64,000 bases of DNA, taken from positions 3,720,001 to 3,784,000 of the forward strand of contig NZ_CP097384.1 in the NCBI RefSeq assembly GCF_024584705.1. Direction: 5' to 3'. The notes beneath the pieces were generated by a model. It did no database searches and was not told the DNA's origin. It saw nothing but the letters and a program-made list of their open reading frames with translations. The translations under genes and the position numbers were made by a program. Source of the DNA: Blastopirellula sp. J2-11. GTDB taxonomy: Bacteria; Planctomycetota; Planctomycetia; Pirellulales; Pirellulaceae. This document shows positions 9,033-17,827 of this stretch, piece after piece (positions within the stretch are counted from its first letter, which is position 1; the number at the start of each line of letters is the position of its first letter).

Positions 9033-10021
9033 ATGACCCCTACGTGGATCGGCTGATCCAGTCCCATTTGGATGATTTGCTCACCAAACAAGAGTTGGTC
9101 GAGTTTGAATCGCTCATGCTGCAATCCGAATCGGCGCGGATGCGATTTTGGGAACTCGCCGAGATTCATGGGCTAGCTCCTCAGGCCGTTGCGTCGCTCA
9201 GACAGGAACTTGAGCACGATCCCGTGACGCCAGTTCGTAATACCTCAACGCCGCGAACCGACGCCCATTGGTGGAGTCGAGCGTTTTCGTTCACACGTCA
9301 GCGACAATCGGGGCTGACCCTCGCTGGCGGCGTTTTACTGGGTGCACTGATCTCAGCTTTTGCCTGGCCGGTTCGCGGCATGCCTCAAATGTCGCCCCCC
9401 ATCAGCTTAACTGCAGAGAGCTTCGAATCCGGTTTGTCGCCTGCGGTATCAGGAATGCCCCCGATCACCGATCTCTGGAGCGGAGATTTCAGCAAAGTGG
9501 TTGGGGCGCAACAAGGCGTCGTCCCCGCCGATGGCGAGAAGATGCTGCAAATCCTGCGTGCGGATTACGACGGTAAGCCGACGCCCGAAGGAAGCTATTG
9601 CGGCGACCTTTACCGCTTGATCGATGTCCGCTCGTTACGAGAGCAACTCGAAAAGCAAGGAACGATCGCGCATACCTCGGCGTTGTTCGATATGTCGACG
9701 CAGCCCGAAGGCGAGAAATACCGCTATTCCGTCCGAATTCTGGCCCTGACAACGGAACTGATTTCTAACCCACAGCAATTTGATCCCCTCATGATCGACG
9801 AATATGCGTTAGCGACGGCCCGACAGAACGTTCGGCTCGACAACGATCCACAAACATGGGAGCTGGCGCAGTGCGAATTACGGCTACCGGCCAAAACCGA
9901 TTTCGTTTTGATTCACATCGGCATTACCTATGGGCACAACGACGAAGACATCCGTCGCAATACGTTCCCTGGTCACTTTGTAGATGACATCCAAGTTTCG
10001 CTTTCGAATTTCGCCCACTAG
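9029..10021 (+). CDS. Membrane protein in the anti-sigma (FecR) position
   Basis: The 330-residue protein has an acidic cytoplasmic N-terminus (about 1-90, with LDDLLTKQELVEFESLMLQS, resembling the small anti-sigma helical domain of planctomycete FecR proteins), one transmembrane segment at about 95-113 and a periplasmic domain of about 215 residues. That domain lacks the FecR signature and looks like a beta-sandwich (for example YRYSVRILALTTELI and TDFVLIHIGITYGHN). The start is the ATG at 9029, overlapping the sigma stop. It probably controls the sigma factor. The sensory domain is a different type from that of the 2138-3484 protein. Confidence 0.75.
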   Translation: MNDPYVDRLIQSHLDDLLTKQELVEFESLMLQSESARMRFWELAEIHGLAPQAVASLRQELEHDPVTPVRNTSTPRTDAHWWSRAFSFTRQRQSGLTLAGGVLLGALISAFAWPVRGMPQMSPPISLTAESFESGLSPAVSGMPPITDLWSGDFSKVVGAQQGVVPADGEKMLQILRADYDGKPTPEGSYCGDLYRLIDVRSLREQLEKQGTIAHTSALFDMSTQPEGEKYRYSVRILALTTELISNPQQFDPLMIDEYALATARQNVRLDNDPQTWELAQCELRLPAKTDFVLIHIGITYGHNDEDIRRNTFPGHFVDDIQVSLSNFAH

Positions 10022-10066
10022 TTCCTGCTGCGATCCCTCCTGCCCTGACTTGATTCCAAGATAACT

Positions 10067-12769
10067 ATGATGAAACCGCTTCTTGCAACATTCCTATTCG
10101 CCGCGATCTTTCTCTTGTTTGGATCGGCATCCGCAGCCGAAATCCCCGTCGTCGCCGTCGCGCAGAATCAGTTCGCGATCCTCGAAAAACATTGCGCCGA
10201 CTGCCACGCCGGGGCAGACGCCGAAGCGGGATTCCGGATCGATAATTTGTCGTTGACGATCAACGACAAATTATCGGCGGCACGCTGGCAGAAGGTGCTC
10301 AACGCATTGAACTCGGGAGAAATGCCTCCCGAAGAAGAGCCTGCGATCGACAAAGCGGAAAAGGCGAACTTTCTGGAGCACTTGGCCAACAAGATGGTCG
10401 ATGCGCGCCGTCTGCTGGCCGATCAGAAGGGAGAGATCACCATGCGGCGTCTGAATCGCCGCGAATATCGCAACACGCTGCGAGAGCTGCTCGGCGTGCA
10501 AGCCAACGTCAGCGAACTGCCAGGCGACACGGGAACGGGAGCGTTCGATACGGTCGGTTCCAACTTGTACATGTCGAGCACTCAGTTCGAGCAATATATC
10601 GCCTTAGGACGTGAGGCGCTCAACGAAGCGTTCGATCGGCAAGCGGCCGCCGGCGTCGAAAAGAAGACGCGTTTTGAGACCGAGGAGATCACCCCCAAGG
10701 TCGCCAAATTTATTGAGTACCAAGTTGACGCCAAAGCCCGCGCCGAGAACTGGATCAAAGAGGTGGACAAAGCCGTTGCCGATCCGGCAAACGCCGCGGC
10801 TATCGAAGAAATCCGCGCCGGACCGCTCGGCAAACACCGAGACATCCTCTATCGAAACTGGAAGAAGCTCAAAGGCGCTCCTGCTCCGGAAACGTTCGGA
10901 TTCCAAACGGAAGAAGACAACGCCGACAAAGCCTTAGCGGCGTCGCGTCCCTTCCATCTTCCTTACCACCGCTACTATATGGAGCAACCGGCGATCGCGA
11001 CCGGCGCCTATTTGGCCGCTTCCAGTGAGCATCCCTCGGTGCTCGATAACGCCACGATCAATATGCTGGTTCCCTGGGGCTGGCCCGTCGGCGACTATGT
11101 CGTTCGTTTCCGCATCGCAGCGACAGAACACGCGACGCCGGATCGTCGGTTTATTGAGTTTGGGATCAACCCGCGCCTGCAACAGGCGATCAGCGTGCAT
11201 GAAGTCACCGGCACGATGGACGAGCCCCAGGTGATCGAGATCCCGCTGAAGTTCACGCGCGGCAATGCGGAACGCGCCAATCGCTCGCTCTACCTGCGTG
11301 AAAAAGGGACGCGAGACGACTGGGAACAGGCGACCCGCGTCGCCAGAGAGGGACGCGATGAGAATAACGGCATCGGACGAAAGTTCGCCTTGTGGATCGA
11401 CTGGATGGAAATCGAGCGCGTCCCCAACGTCGAGCAACCGCCCGGCGTCGCCGCGCTTGGCCAACTTCCGCTGGATGACAAGTCGCCGGAGCCGCAAGAC
11501 GCCGATCTCCGTGCCGCTTTTCAACAGTTCGCCGTCGAGGCCTTTCGGGGGAATGACCCCACGCCCGAGTATCTCGACCAACTCGTCCAAATCTACCATT
11601 CGTACCGAAAGCTTGGCCAGAAGCCGAGCGACTCGCTCAAAGACACGTTGGCGATCGTCCTGGCGTCTCCCATGTTTCTTTATCACTCGGAACCGAGCGA
11701 TCCGAACCAGCCGCGACAACTGACCGATCGCGAACTGGCCAATCGACTCTCCTATTTCCTGTGGGGATCGCCTCCGGATCGTCCGTTGCAAGACCTGGCC
11801 GACAGCGGCAAGCTGCAAGACCGCCAGGTTTTGGATCAACAGGTGACCCGGTTACTTAACGACCCGCGAGCCGACGATTTTGTCGATGCGTTCACCTATC
11901 AATGGCTCGGGCTAGAACGCCTGGACTTCTTTCAAGTCAACCTGAAACATCATCCCCGGTTTGATAACAGCACCCGCATGGATGCGTGCCGTGAGATCCA
12001 TGAAACGGTCGGTCACCTGCTTAAGAAAGACGGTTCGTTAAACGAGTTGCTCGAAAGCGATCAAATCGTCATCAACGGGGTGCTCGCCAACTACTACGGG
12101 ATCGACGGAGTCCATGGCGATTTCTATCGCCCGGTCACGCTGCCCGACGATTCGCCGCGCGGCGGCTTGCTCGGCATGGCGGCCGTTCACTTGATGGGCA
12201 GCAACGGCGATACCTCGAATCCCGTGGAACGAGGAGTCTGGGTGCTGCGCAAGTTGCTGCACGATCCTCCTCCGCCGGCGCCAGCCAATGTTCCGCAATT
12301 GGCGCGATTGTCAGGGAAACCGCTGACGACGGAACAACGTTTGACGGCGCATCAGGAAGAACCCCAGTGCGCCAGCTGCCATCGCAAGATCGATCCGATT
12401 GGCTTTGGCCTCGAAAACTTCGACGCCGTCGGCATCTGGCGAACCGAGGACAGCTACCAGGCGCTCGACGACAACGGCAAGCCGGTCGCCGACGGAAAAG
12501 TGACCTGGAAAATCGATCCTGCAGGCAAGTTACACAAAGGTCCCATGTTCGAGAACTACCTCCAGCTGCGCAGCGTGATCGCCGCCCAAAACGAGGCGTT
12601 CGCTCGCGGGTTCACGGAAGCGTTGATCCAATACGCGTTGGGCAGACCGATTGGCTTTACGGACGAGCAACTCATCGATGATGTGATGAAGCAAGGCAAG
12701 CAAAAAAATTACGCGATCCGTAGCTTCGTGCACGCCGTGGTTCACAGCACCGAATTCCATACGAAATAA
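10067..12769 (+). CDS. Planctomycete cytochrome-type protein (DUF1587/1595/1592/1588/1585)
   Basis: This is a 900-residue exported protein. A signal peptide (about 1-24) is followed by a haem-c motif C43-A-D-C46-H47 in a PSCyt1-like region. DUF1587 lies at about 125-190 ([18 protein letters not shown]), and a long variable region at about 200-480 may be a carbohydrate-binding-like insert. DUF1595 is at about 485-550, DUF1592 at about 555-690, DUF1588 at about 705-800 with a second CxxCH ([20 protein letters not shown]768), and DUF1585 at about 820-895. It is the third gene of the ECF operon. Only 11 bp separate it from the DUF1552 gene, its usual partner. The enzymatic role is unknown; a periplasmic redox function is inferred. 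Confidence 0.92.
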   Translation: MMKPLLATFLFAAIFLLFGSASAAEIPVVAVAQNQFAILEKHCADCHAGADAEAGFRIDNLSLTINDKLSAARWQKVLNALNSGEMPPEEEPAIDKAEKANFLEHLANKMVDARRLLADQKGEITMRRLNRREYRNTLRELLGVQANVSELPGDTGTGAFDTVGSNLYMSSTQFEQYIALGREALNEAFDRQAAAGVEKKTRFETEEITPKVAKFIEYQVDAKARAENWIKEVDKAVADPANAAAIEEIRAGPLGKHRDILYRNWKKLKGAPAPETFGFQTEEDNADKALAASRPFHLPYHRYYMEQPAIATGAYLAASSEHPSVLDNATINMLVPWGWPVGDYVVRFRIAATEHATPDRRFIEFGINPRLQQAISVHEVTGTMDEPQVIEIPLKFTRGNAERANRSLYLREKGTRDDWEQATRVAREGRDENNGIGRKFALWIDWMEIERVPNVEQPPGVAALGQLPLDDKSPEPQDADLRAAFQQFAVEAFRGNDPTPEYLDQLVQIYHSYRKLGQKPSDSLKDTLAIVLASPMFLYHSEPSDPNQPRQLTDRELANRLSYFLWGSPPDRPLQDLADSGKLQDRQVLDQQVTRLLNDPRADDFVDAFTYQWLGLERLDFFQVNLKHHPRFDNSTRMDACREIHETVGHLLKKDGSLNELLESDQIVINGVLANYYGIDGVHGDFYRPVTLPDDSPRGGLLGMAAVHLMGSNGDTSNPVERGVWVLRKLLHDPPPPAPANVPQLARLSGKPLTTEQRLTAHQEEPQCASCHRKIDPIGFGLENFDAVGIWRTEDSYQALDDNGKPVADGKVTWKIDPAGKLHKGPMFENYLQLRSVIAAQNEAFARGFTEALIQYALGRPIGFTDEQLIDDVMKQGKQKNYAIRSFVHAVVHSTEFHTK

Positions 12770-12780
12770 GAGAGGGAAAC

Positions 12781-14082
12781 ATGTTTCCAGCCAATAACCT
12801 CAATCGTCGCCAAGTCCTGCGTTCCGCTACCGCCGTGATCGCGCTGCCGCTATTAGAGTCGTTCGGCTTTCGCCGCTTTGCGAGAGCCGCCGCGCCGGCT
12901 GCGCCTCCCAAGCGTCTGGTCTTTCTGGGCTTTGGCTGGGGCGTGACGGAAGAGTCGTGGTATCCCGACAAGTCCACGCCTGGCGCCGATTTCGTGTTGC
13001 CCGCCGGCTTGCGTCCGTTGGAGCGACATAAGGCCGACTTCTCGATCGTGCAGGGACTGCGCAACAAGTTTTCGGTCGAGGGTCACGCCGGCAGCACTTG
13101 GTGGCTGACCGGAGCCAATCCTTACGCCCAAGCGGGACAAAGCTATTGCAACACGATCTCCGCGGATCAAGTCGCCGCCGAAGAGTTTGGCCGCTATACG
13201 CGATTCGCGTCGCTGCAATTCAACCATAGCGAGACAGGCGATCGATCGGGGCACGGACCAGGTCTCTCGTTGGCCTGGGATGCGAGCGGCAAACCGGTGG
13301 GGGGAGAGAACGGTCCGCTGGCCGCGTATCACCGAATGTTCTCGAAAGATTCGGTCCCGCTCGAACAGCGTCAACAATTGATCGCCCAAAAGCGCAGCGT
13401 GCTGGATACGGTTCTCGAAAATGCGCGCAGCCTGAAGCGCGGCCTCGGGCAAAACGACAACGAAAAGCTGGAGGAATACTTCGACAGCATCCGCAACATC
13501 GAGACTCGATTAAGCAAAGACGAGAAATGGCTCGATCGGCCGCGACCTGATGCGCCGCTAGGCGAACCCAACTCGACGTTGTCGGGACGCGACGAAATCA
13601 AGGTCATGTACGACCTGATCGTCGCCGCATTTCAAACCGACAGCACGCGTGTGATTACCTATCGCCAGCCTGTTGCGACGTTGCTGAAAAGCCTCGGCAA
13701 TAGCACGGCGCCGCACGACATGAGCCATTACCACTCGACGCGGGGTGAAAAGCTCGTTTGTTCGCAACTCCGCGATCAAACGCAAAGCGCTTTGCTGGCC
13801 GGGCTGATCGATCAACTGAAGGCGACCCAAGAAACAGACGGCAGCAGCCTGTTTGATCACATTGCACTCGCTTACGGCAGCAATATCCGCACCGGACACG
13901 ATCTGACTAACTGCCCGACCATCATCACCGGGGGCGGCGCCGGCGTCAAACTCGGTGAGAACATTGTGGTCGCCAAAGATACCCCGCTGTGCAACGCCTG
14001 GCTGACGATGTTGCAAGGAATTGGCGTTCCTGCCGAGCATCACGGCGACAGCACCGGAGTTATTCCAGAACTACAGGGATGA
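12781..14082 (+). CDS. DUF1552 protein, Tat-exported
   Basis: This is a 433-residue protein. The N-terminus contains LNRRQVLRSATAVIALPLL, a twin-arginine motif followed by a hydrophobic stretch, consistent with Tat export. The mature part begins PPKRLVFLGFGWGV and follows the DUF1552 pattern, including GHDLTNCPTIITGGGAGVKL near the C-terminus. It is the last gene of the operon that begins with the ECF factor at 8517. The start is 11 bp after the DUF1592 stop. Its partial paralogue is at the left edge of the window. Function is unknown. Confidence 0.92.
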   Translation: MFPANNLNRRQVLRSATAVIALPLLESFGFRRFARAAAPAAPPKRLVFLGFGWGVTEESWYPDKSTPGADFVLPAGLRPLERHKADFSIVQGLRNKFSVEGHAGSTWWLTGANPYAQAGQSYCNTISADQVAAEEFGRYTRFASLQFNHSETGDRSGHGPGLSLAWDASGKPVGGENGPLAAYHRMFSKDSVPLEQRQQLIAQKRSVLDTVLENARSLKRGLGQNDNEKLEEYFDSIRNIETRLSKDEKWLDRPRPDAPLGEPNSTLSGRDEIKVMYDLIVAAFQTDSTRVITYRQPVATLLKSLGNSTAPHDMSHYHSTRGEKLVCSQLRDQTQSALLAGLIDQLKATQETDGSSLFDHIALAYGSNIRTGHDLTNCPTIITGGGAGVKLGENIVVAKDTPLCNAWLTMLQGIGVPAEHHGDSTGVIPELQG

Positions 14083-14268
14083 TTCATCCCATCCTCATTC
14101 CATCTTATTTGCGTTCCTATTTTTGACTCATTCCCAGATTTTGTGCTTTCATGAGAAAGGAAAGCGATCCTCCTTTTTTCTCATCAAGATCCCACTCGAC
14201 CGCTTGAATTTCCAATAGAGCAGTCGCTACCACTTTTCATTCGATCTATTTATTGAGAGTTTCGATCA

Positions 14269-15276
14269 ATGAACATTCGTCATGCAAATCCACGATTCGG
14301 TTTTACGCTTGTAGAACTACTTGTTGTCATCGCGATCATCGGCGTTTTGATCGCACTACTGTTGCCTGCGGTGCAGCAGGCTCGCGAATCGGCTCGCCGC
14401 TTGCAATGCAAGAACCATTTGAAGCAATTAGGACTCGCGGTCCACAACTATCACGACACCTACGGCGTGCTGCCGCCAGCCGCGATGGGACCAGACGAAG
14501 CGAGCAACCGCTACAGCGCATTCGTGCGCTTACTTCCCTTCTTAGAACAATCGGCGGCTTACGATACGATTGCCGCAAATCCTAAATCTCCCTGGACTTC
14601 GTCTGGCGGCAATGGAGCTTACGTTTCGGTTTTGTTTTGTCCTACGGCGCCTCTTATCGACTATCCGATCAATGGCCTCCCTTATACGAATTACGTTTTA
14701 AACATCGGCGACGTTTCGTGGAATATTCATGAAGAAGCTAGTGTCCGAGGTTTGTTCGGCGGTTCCTCGGTTTTTGCATTTCGCGATGTTATTGACGGAT
14801 TAACCAACACGGCGATGATGTCGGAGGCCCTGCCCTGGCAAGATGACGGTAACGGCAGAACCGCGAATGGTTTTGGCGCCGTCTCGCGAACCGATACGCA
14901 AAACCCGACGAATTGCAAAGCGAAGTGGATCAACAACCAGTTTACCGACTACTCGGACACCACTGCGACAAACCGTGACCGAGCCCCAGGCGGACGTTGG
15001 AGCGATGGAATCGCGGCCATCATTAGCTTCAACACGATCCTCGGTCCGAATTCCGCCGTCTGCGCGGACTTTGCCGGCAAGCAAGGGGTCTTGCCTCCCA
15101 AGTCGATGCATCCCGGTGGAGTGACGCTGCTCTTAGGGGACGCTTCGGTTCGATTCATCAGCGAGAACATCGACGCCGGCAACGTCGTTGGCTCTAGTCG
15201 CACTGGTCCCAGTAAGTTTGGCGCCTGGGGAGCGTTGGGCACGCGTGCCCAAGGTGAAGTGGTCGCCGAGTTCTAA
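14269..15276 (+). CDS. DUF1559 protein with prepilin-type N-terminus (duplicate A)
   Basis: The 335-residue protein begins [20 protein letters not shown], with the prepilin cleavage site before FTLVE and a long hydrophobic helix. [18 protein letters not shown] and [18 protein letters not shown] follow, and the C-terminal family motif [19 protein letters not shown] is present. Its first 100 residues and last 60 are nearly identical to the next copy at 16004, while the region around residues 103-130 differs (ISLLKCP-type versus VSVLFCP-type). It lies after the DUF1552 gene with a gap of 186 bp, so it may have its own promoter. Confidence 0.93.
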   Translation: MNIRHANPRFGFTLVELLVVIAIIGVLIALLLPAVQQARESARRLQCKNHLKQLGLAVHNYHDTYGVLPPAAMGPDEASNRYSAFVRLLPFLEQSAAYDTIAANPKSPWTSSGGNGAYVSVLFCPTAPLIDYPINGLPYTNYVLNIGDVSWNIHEEASVRGLFGGSSVFAFRDVIDGLTNTAMMSEALPWQDDGNGRTANGFGAVSRTDTQNPTNCKAKWINNQFTDYSDTTATNRDRAPGGRWSDGIAAIISFNTILGPNSAVCADFAGKQGVLPPKSMHPGGVTLLLGDASVRFISENIDAGNVVGSSRTGPSKFGAWGALGTRAQGEVVAEF

Positions 15277-15345
15277 TCACCGGAAAATCATTCGCCTAAT
15301 CCAATTATCGTGATCGAACGAAAACCCCCAATTTGGACACTTCTC

Positions 15346-15825
15346 ATGTTCCATCGAACCATCGGCTTTGTTCTCTGTATAACGTGGCTGGTCGCCGCAG
15401 CGGGATGCTCCAGCGGCCAAGACAAATGGGAAAAAATGCGTCCCCAGGTCTTTAAGACCCAGGGCGTTGTCCGCATGGATGGACAGCCCTTACCAGGCGC
15501 GATTGTTGCTTTTAGCAGCATCGAAGGAAATTATTCCGGCACCGCAGTCACCGACGATTCCGGCAAATATCAGCTGACGACCTTCGAAGACTATGACGGC
15601 GTCATTGCTGGTGAATTTCAGGTCAGCGTCGAAAAAAACGACTGGGTTGAGTACGGGCCGGAAAAAGGAACTGACTCAACGGGCGGAGCTTATCGACGTC
15701 CCATTAAAAAGGTTCCGTTGACTCCGGCAAAATATCGAGACTTTGAAAAATCGGAACTGACGGCGACCGTTACCCCCGAGGGCCCCAATACTTTTGACTT
15801 CGACATCCAATCCGATGCAAAGTAA
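15346..15825 (+). CDS. Small lipoprotein, transthyretin-like (duplicate A)
   Basis: The 159-residue protein starts MFHRTIGFVLCITWLVAAAG with the lipobox cysteine directly after (AAAGC), then VRMDGQPLPGAIVAFSSIEG and a YQLTTFEDYDGV strand, as in carboxypeptidase-regulatory-like domains. The open frame begins at a GTG at 15310, but the ATG at 15346 matches the start of the tandem copy at 17081 exactly. It is 69 bp after the DUF1559 gene and almost certainly co-transcribed with it. The mature part is probably periplasmic or surface exposed. Confidence 0.83.
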   Translation: MFHRTIGFVLCITWLVAAAGCSSGQDKWEKMRPQVFKTQGVVRMDGQPLPGAIVAFSSIEGNYSGTAVTDDSGKYQLTTFEDYDGVIAGEFQVSVEKNDWVEYGPEKGTDSTGGAYRRPIKKVPLTPAKYRDFEKSELTATVTPEGPNTFDFDIQSDAK

Positions 15826-16003
15826 GTAACGCCGATCGTCACCAGAAACAGCGTTGAGCCATCTGCGCCTACGCTGCGATGGCTGCGGGATTTCGATTCG
15901 CCGAGCCTCTTCTGCTGCGCTCTAATTCTATTTTCCAGAAGCCATCAAATGGGCTATCTATACAACAACAGTAACGCCGTATGAACGGTGAGAGCTTCCA
16001 CAA

Positions 16004-17008
16004 ATGAACATTCGTCATGCAAATCCACGATTCGGTTTTACGCTTGTAGAACTACTTGTTGTCATCGCGATCATCGGCGTTTTGATCGCACTGCTGTTGC
16101 CTGCGGTGCAGCAGGCTCGCGAATCGGCTCGCCGCTTGCAATGCAAGAACCATATGAAACAGTTGGGCTTAGCGGTCCACAACTATCACGACACCTACGG
16201 CGTGCTGCCGCCAGCCGCGATGGGACCAGACGAAGCGAGCAACCGCTACAGCGCATTCGTCCGCTTGCTGCCTTTCTTCGAACAATCGGCCGCTTACGAT
16301 GTTATTGCCGCGAATCCTCAAGCTCCTTGGGGTGCAGGCGGCGGCAATGGAGTTGAAATTTCGCTGCTGAAATGCCCTACGGCTCCCCTCGTCCCTAATA
16401 AGAACAACCTCCCTTACACGAATTATGTTTTGAACGTCGGAGACGTTGCGTGGAACATTCATGAAGAGGGAAGTGTACGAGGATTATTTGGCGGTCCCTT
16501 TATTTTTGCCTTTCGCGACGTCCTCGACGGATTGTCTAACACGGCGATGATGTCCGAAGCCCTGCCCTGGGAAGATGACGGTAACGGCAGAACCGCGAAT
16601 GGTTTTGGCGCTGTCTCGCGAACCGATACGCAGAACCCCGTAGCCTGTAAGGCGAAGTGGATTAACAACCAATTCACCGACTATTCCGCGACGACCGCTG
16701 CGGATCGAGACCGAGCCCCCGGCGGACGTTGGAGCGATGGAATAGCAGGAGTCATCAGCTTCAATACCATCCTCGGCCCGAACTCCGCCGTTTGCGCAGA
16801 CGCCGCTGGCAAGCAAGGCGTCTTGCCTCCCAAGTCGATGCATCCTGGCGGAGTGACGCTGCTCTTGGGGGACGCTTCAGTTCGATTCATCAGCGAAAAC
16901 ATCGACGCCGGAAACGTCGTTGCCTCTAGTCGCAACGGCCCCAGTAAATTTGGCGCCTGGGGAGCATTGGGTACGCGCGACCAAGGCGAAGTGGTTGGGG
17001 AATTTTAA
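16004..17008 (+). CDS. DUF1559 protein with prepilin-type N-terminus (duplicate B)
   Basis: The 334-residue paralogue of the 14269 protein is one residue shorter. The prepilin signal and first 50 residues are identical in sequence to copy A, and the C-terminal [19 protein letters not shown] motif is kept. Differences cluster at about residues 95-165, the part expected to be exposed in a pseudopilin-like protein. It is followed 72 bp later by its own lipoprotein gene. The function is unknown. Confidence 0.93.
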   Translation: MNIRHANPRFGFTLVELLVVIAIIGVLIALLLPAVQQARESARRLQCKNHMKQLGLAVHNYHDTYGVLPPAAMGPDEASNRYSAFVRLLPFFEQSAAYDVIAANPQAPWGAGGGNGVEISLLKCPTAPLVPNKNNLPYTNYVLNVGDVAWNIHEEGSVRGLFGGPFIFAFRDVLDGLSNTAMMSEALPWEDDGNGRTANGFGAVSRTDTQNPVACKAKWINNQFTDYSATTAADRDRAPGGRWSDGIAGVISFNTILGPNSAVCADAAGKQGVLPPKSMHPGGVTLLLGDASVRFISENIDAGNVVASSRNGPSKFGAWGALGTRDQGEVVGEF

Positions 17009-17080
17009 CCCCTTCAACTCTCTCACGTCTCATCGATTCAAATTTTCGATCGAACAGAAATTCCCCATGAGGATACTCTC

Positions 17081-17560
17081 ATGTTTCATCGAACCATCGG
17101 CTTCATTCTCTGTATTACGTGGTTGGTCGCCGCGGCTGGCTGCACCAAACACGAAGACAAATGGACCGCGATGCGTCCTCAGGTCTTTAAAACCCAAGGC
17201 GTTATCCGCATGGATGGACAACCCTTACCCGGCGCGACTGTTGTCTTCGAAAGCAGCACCGGAAATCATTCCGGCACCGCGGTCACCGACGATTCCGGTA
17301 AGTATCAGCTGACGACTTTTGAAGATTTTGACGGCGTCACCGCAGGTGAATTTCTAATCAGCATCGAAAAAAACGACTGGATCGAGGTCGGACCAGAAAC
17401 GGGAGAGGCCGTAGATGGCGGAACCTATCGACGTCCTCTCGAAAAGGTCCCGCTGACCCCCGCCAAATATCGAGACTTTGAAAAATCGGAACTAACGGCG
17501 ATCGTCACCCCTGACGGCCCGAATCGCTTCGATTTCGATATCCAGTCCGATGCGAAATAA
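17081..17560 (+). CDS. Small lipoprotein, transthyretin-like (duplicate B)
   Basis: The 159-residue protein has the same length as copy A. The lipobox is WLVAAAGC, followed by KHEDKW. IRMDGQPLPGATVVFESSTG and YQLTTFEDFDGV show the same beta-strand pattern. Acidic residues dominate the mature part. The changes relative to copy A are mostly conservative, which indicates that both copies have been kept under selection. Confidence 0.83.
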   Translation: MFHRTIGFILCITWLVAAAGCTKHEDKWTAMRPQVFKTQGVIRMDGQPLPGATVVFESSTGNHSGTAVTDDSGKYQLTTFEDFDGVTAGEFLISIEKNDWIEVGPETGEAVDGGTYRRPLEKVPLTPAKYRDFEKSELTAIVTPDGPNRFDFDIQSDAK

Positions 17561-17827
17561 GAGAGGCGCCACGTCAAACGCAGCAGCGTAGCGCCGTCCG
17601 CGCCCTACGCTGCCGTTGCCAACCGATCGATCCCGGTTTGCCTGCTCTCGTTTCTTCTGCTACGCTCTGTTTACTTTTCGGAAGCCATAAAAAACGGCTA
17701 TTTGTCAAAAAAACGACTCCGGACAAGTGAAGCGCCTTCGTTGCGCCCCATGCAGATCGCCTGCCGCAACTCCCTCCCTTGATTCGCTCGTCCCCGCTAG
17801 TTTCAAAATGACTGGGCATTCCTAGAA

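Larger units (their letters stand above)
14252..15966 (+). repeat. Tandem duplication, copy 1 (DUF1559 plus lipoprotein)
   Basis: This block covers a DUF1559 gene, a lipoprotein gene and a trailing noncoding stretch. It recurs at 15987-17703 in the same orientation. The DUF1559 starts (14269 and 16004) and the lipoprotein starts (15346 and 17081) are both exactly 1735 bp apart. The noncoding tails also align and end in an AGCCAT...GGCT hairpin (15940-15955 here). The copies have diverged mostly in the middle of the DUF1559 gene. Confidence 0.85.
15987..17703 (+). repeat. Tandem duplication, copy 2
   Basis: This is the second copy of the 1.7-kb block described at 14252-15966. The tail carries the matching hairpin AGCCATAAAAAACGGCT at 17683-17699, where the loop differs but the stem is kept. 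This suggests a functional transcript end. The coding sequences retain full-length frames in both copies, so neither is a pseudogene. Confidence 0.85.

Noticed and set aside
10934-11839. A 301-codon frame on the minus strand.
   Set aside because: It is antisense to the DUF1592 gene, where the domains and haem motifs are clear, and looks like a high-GC shadow.
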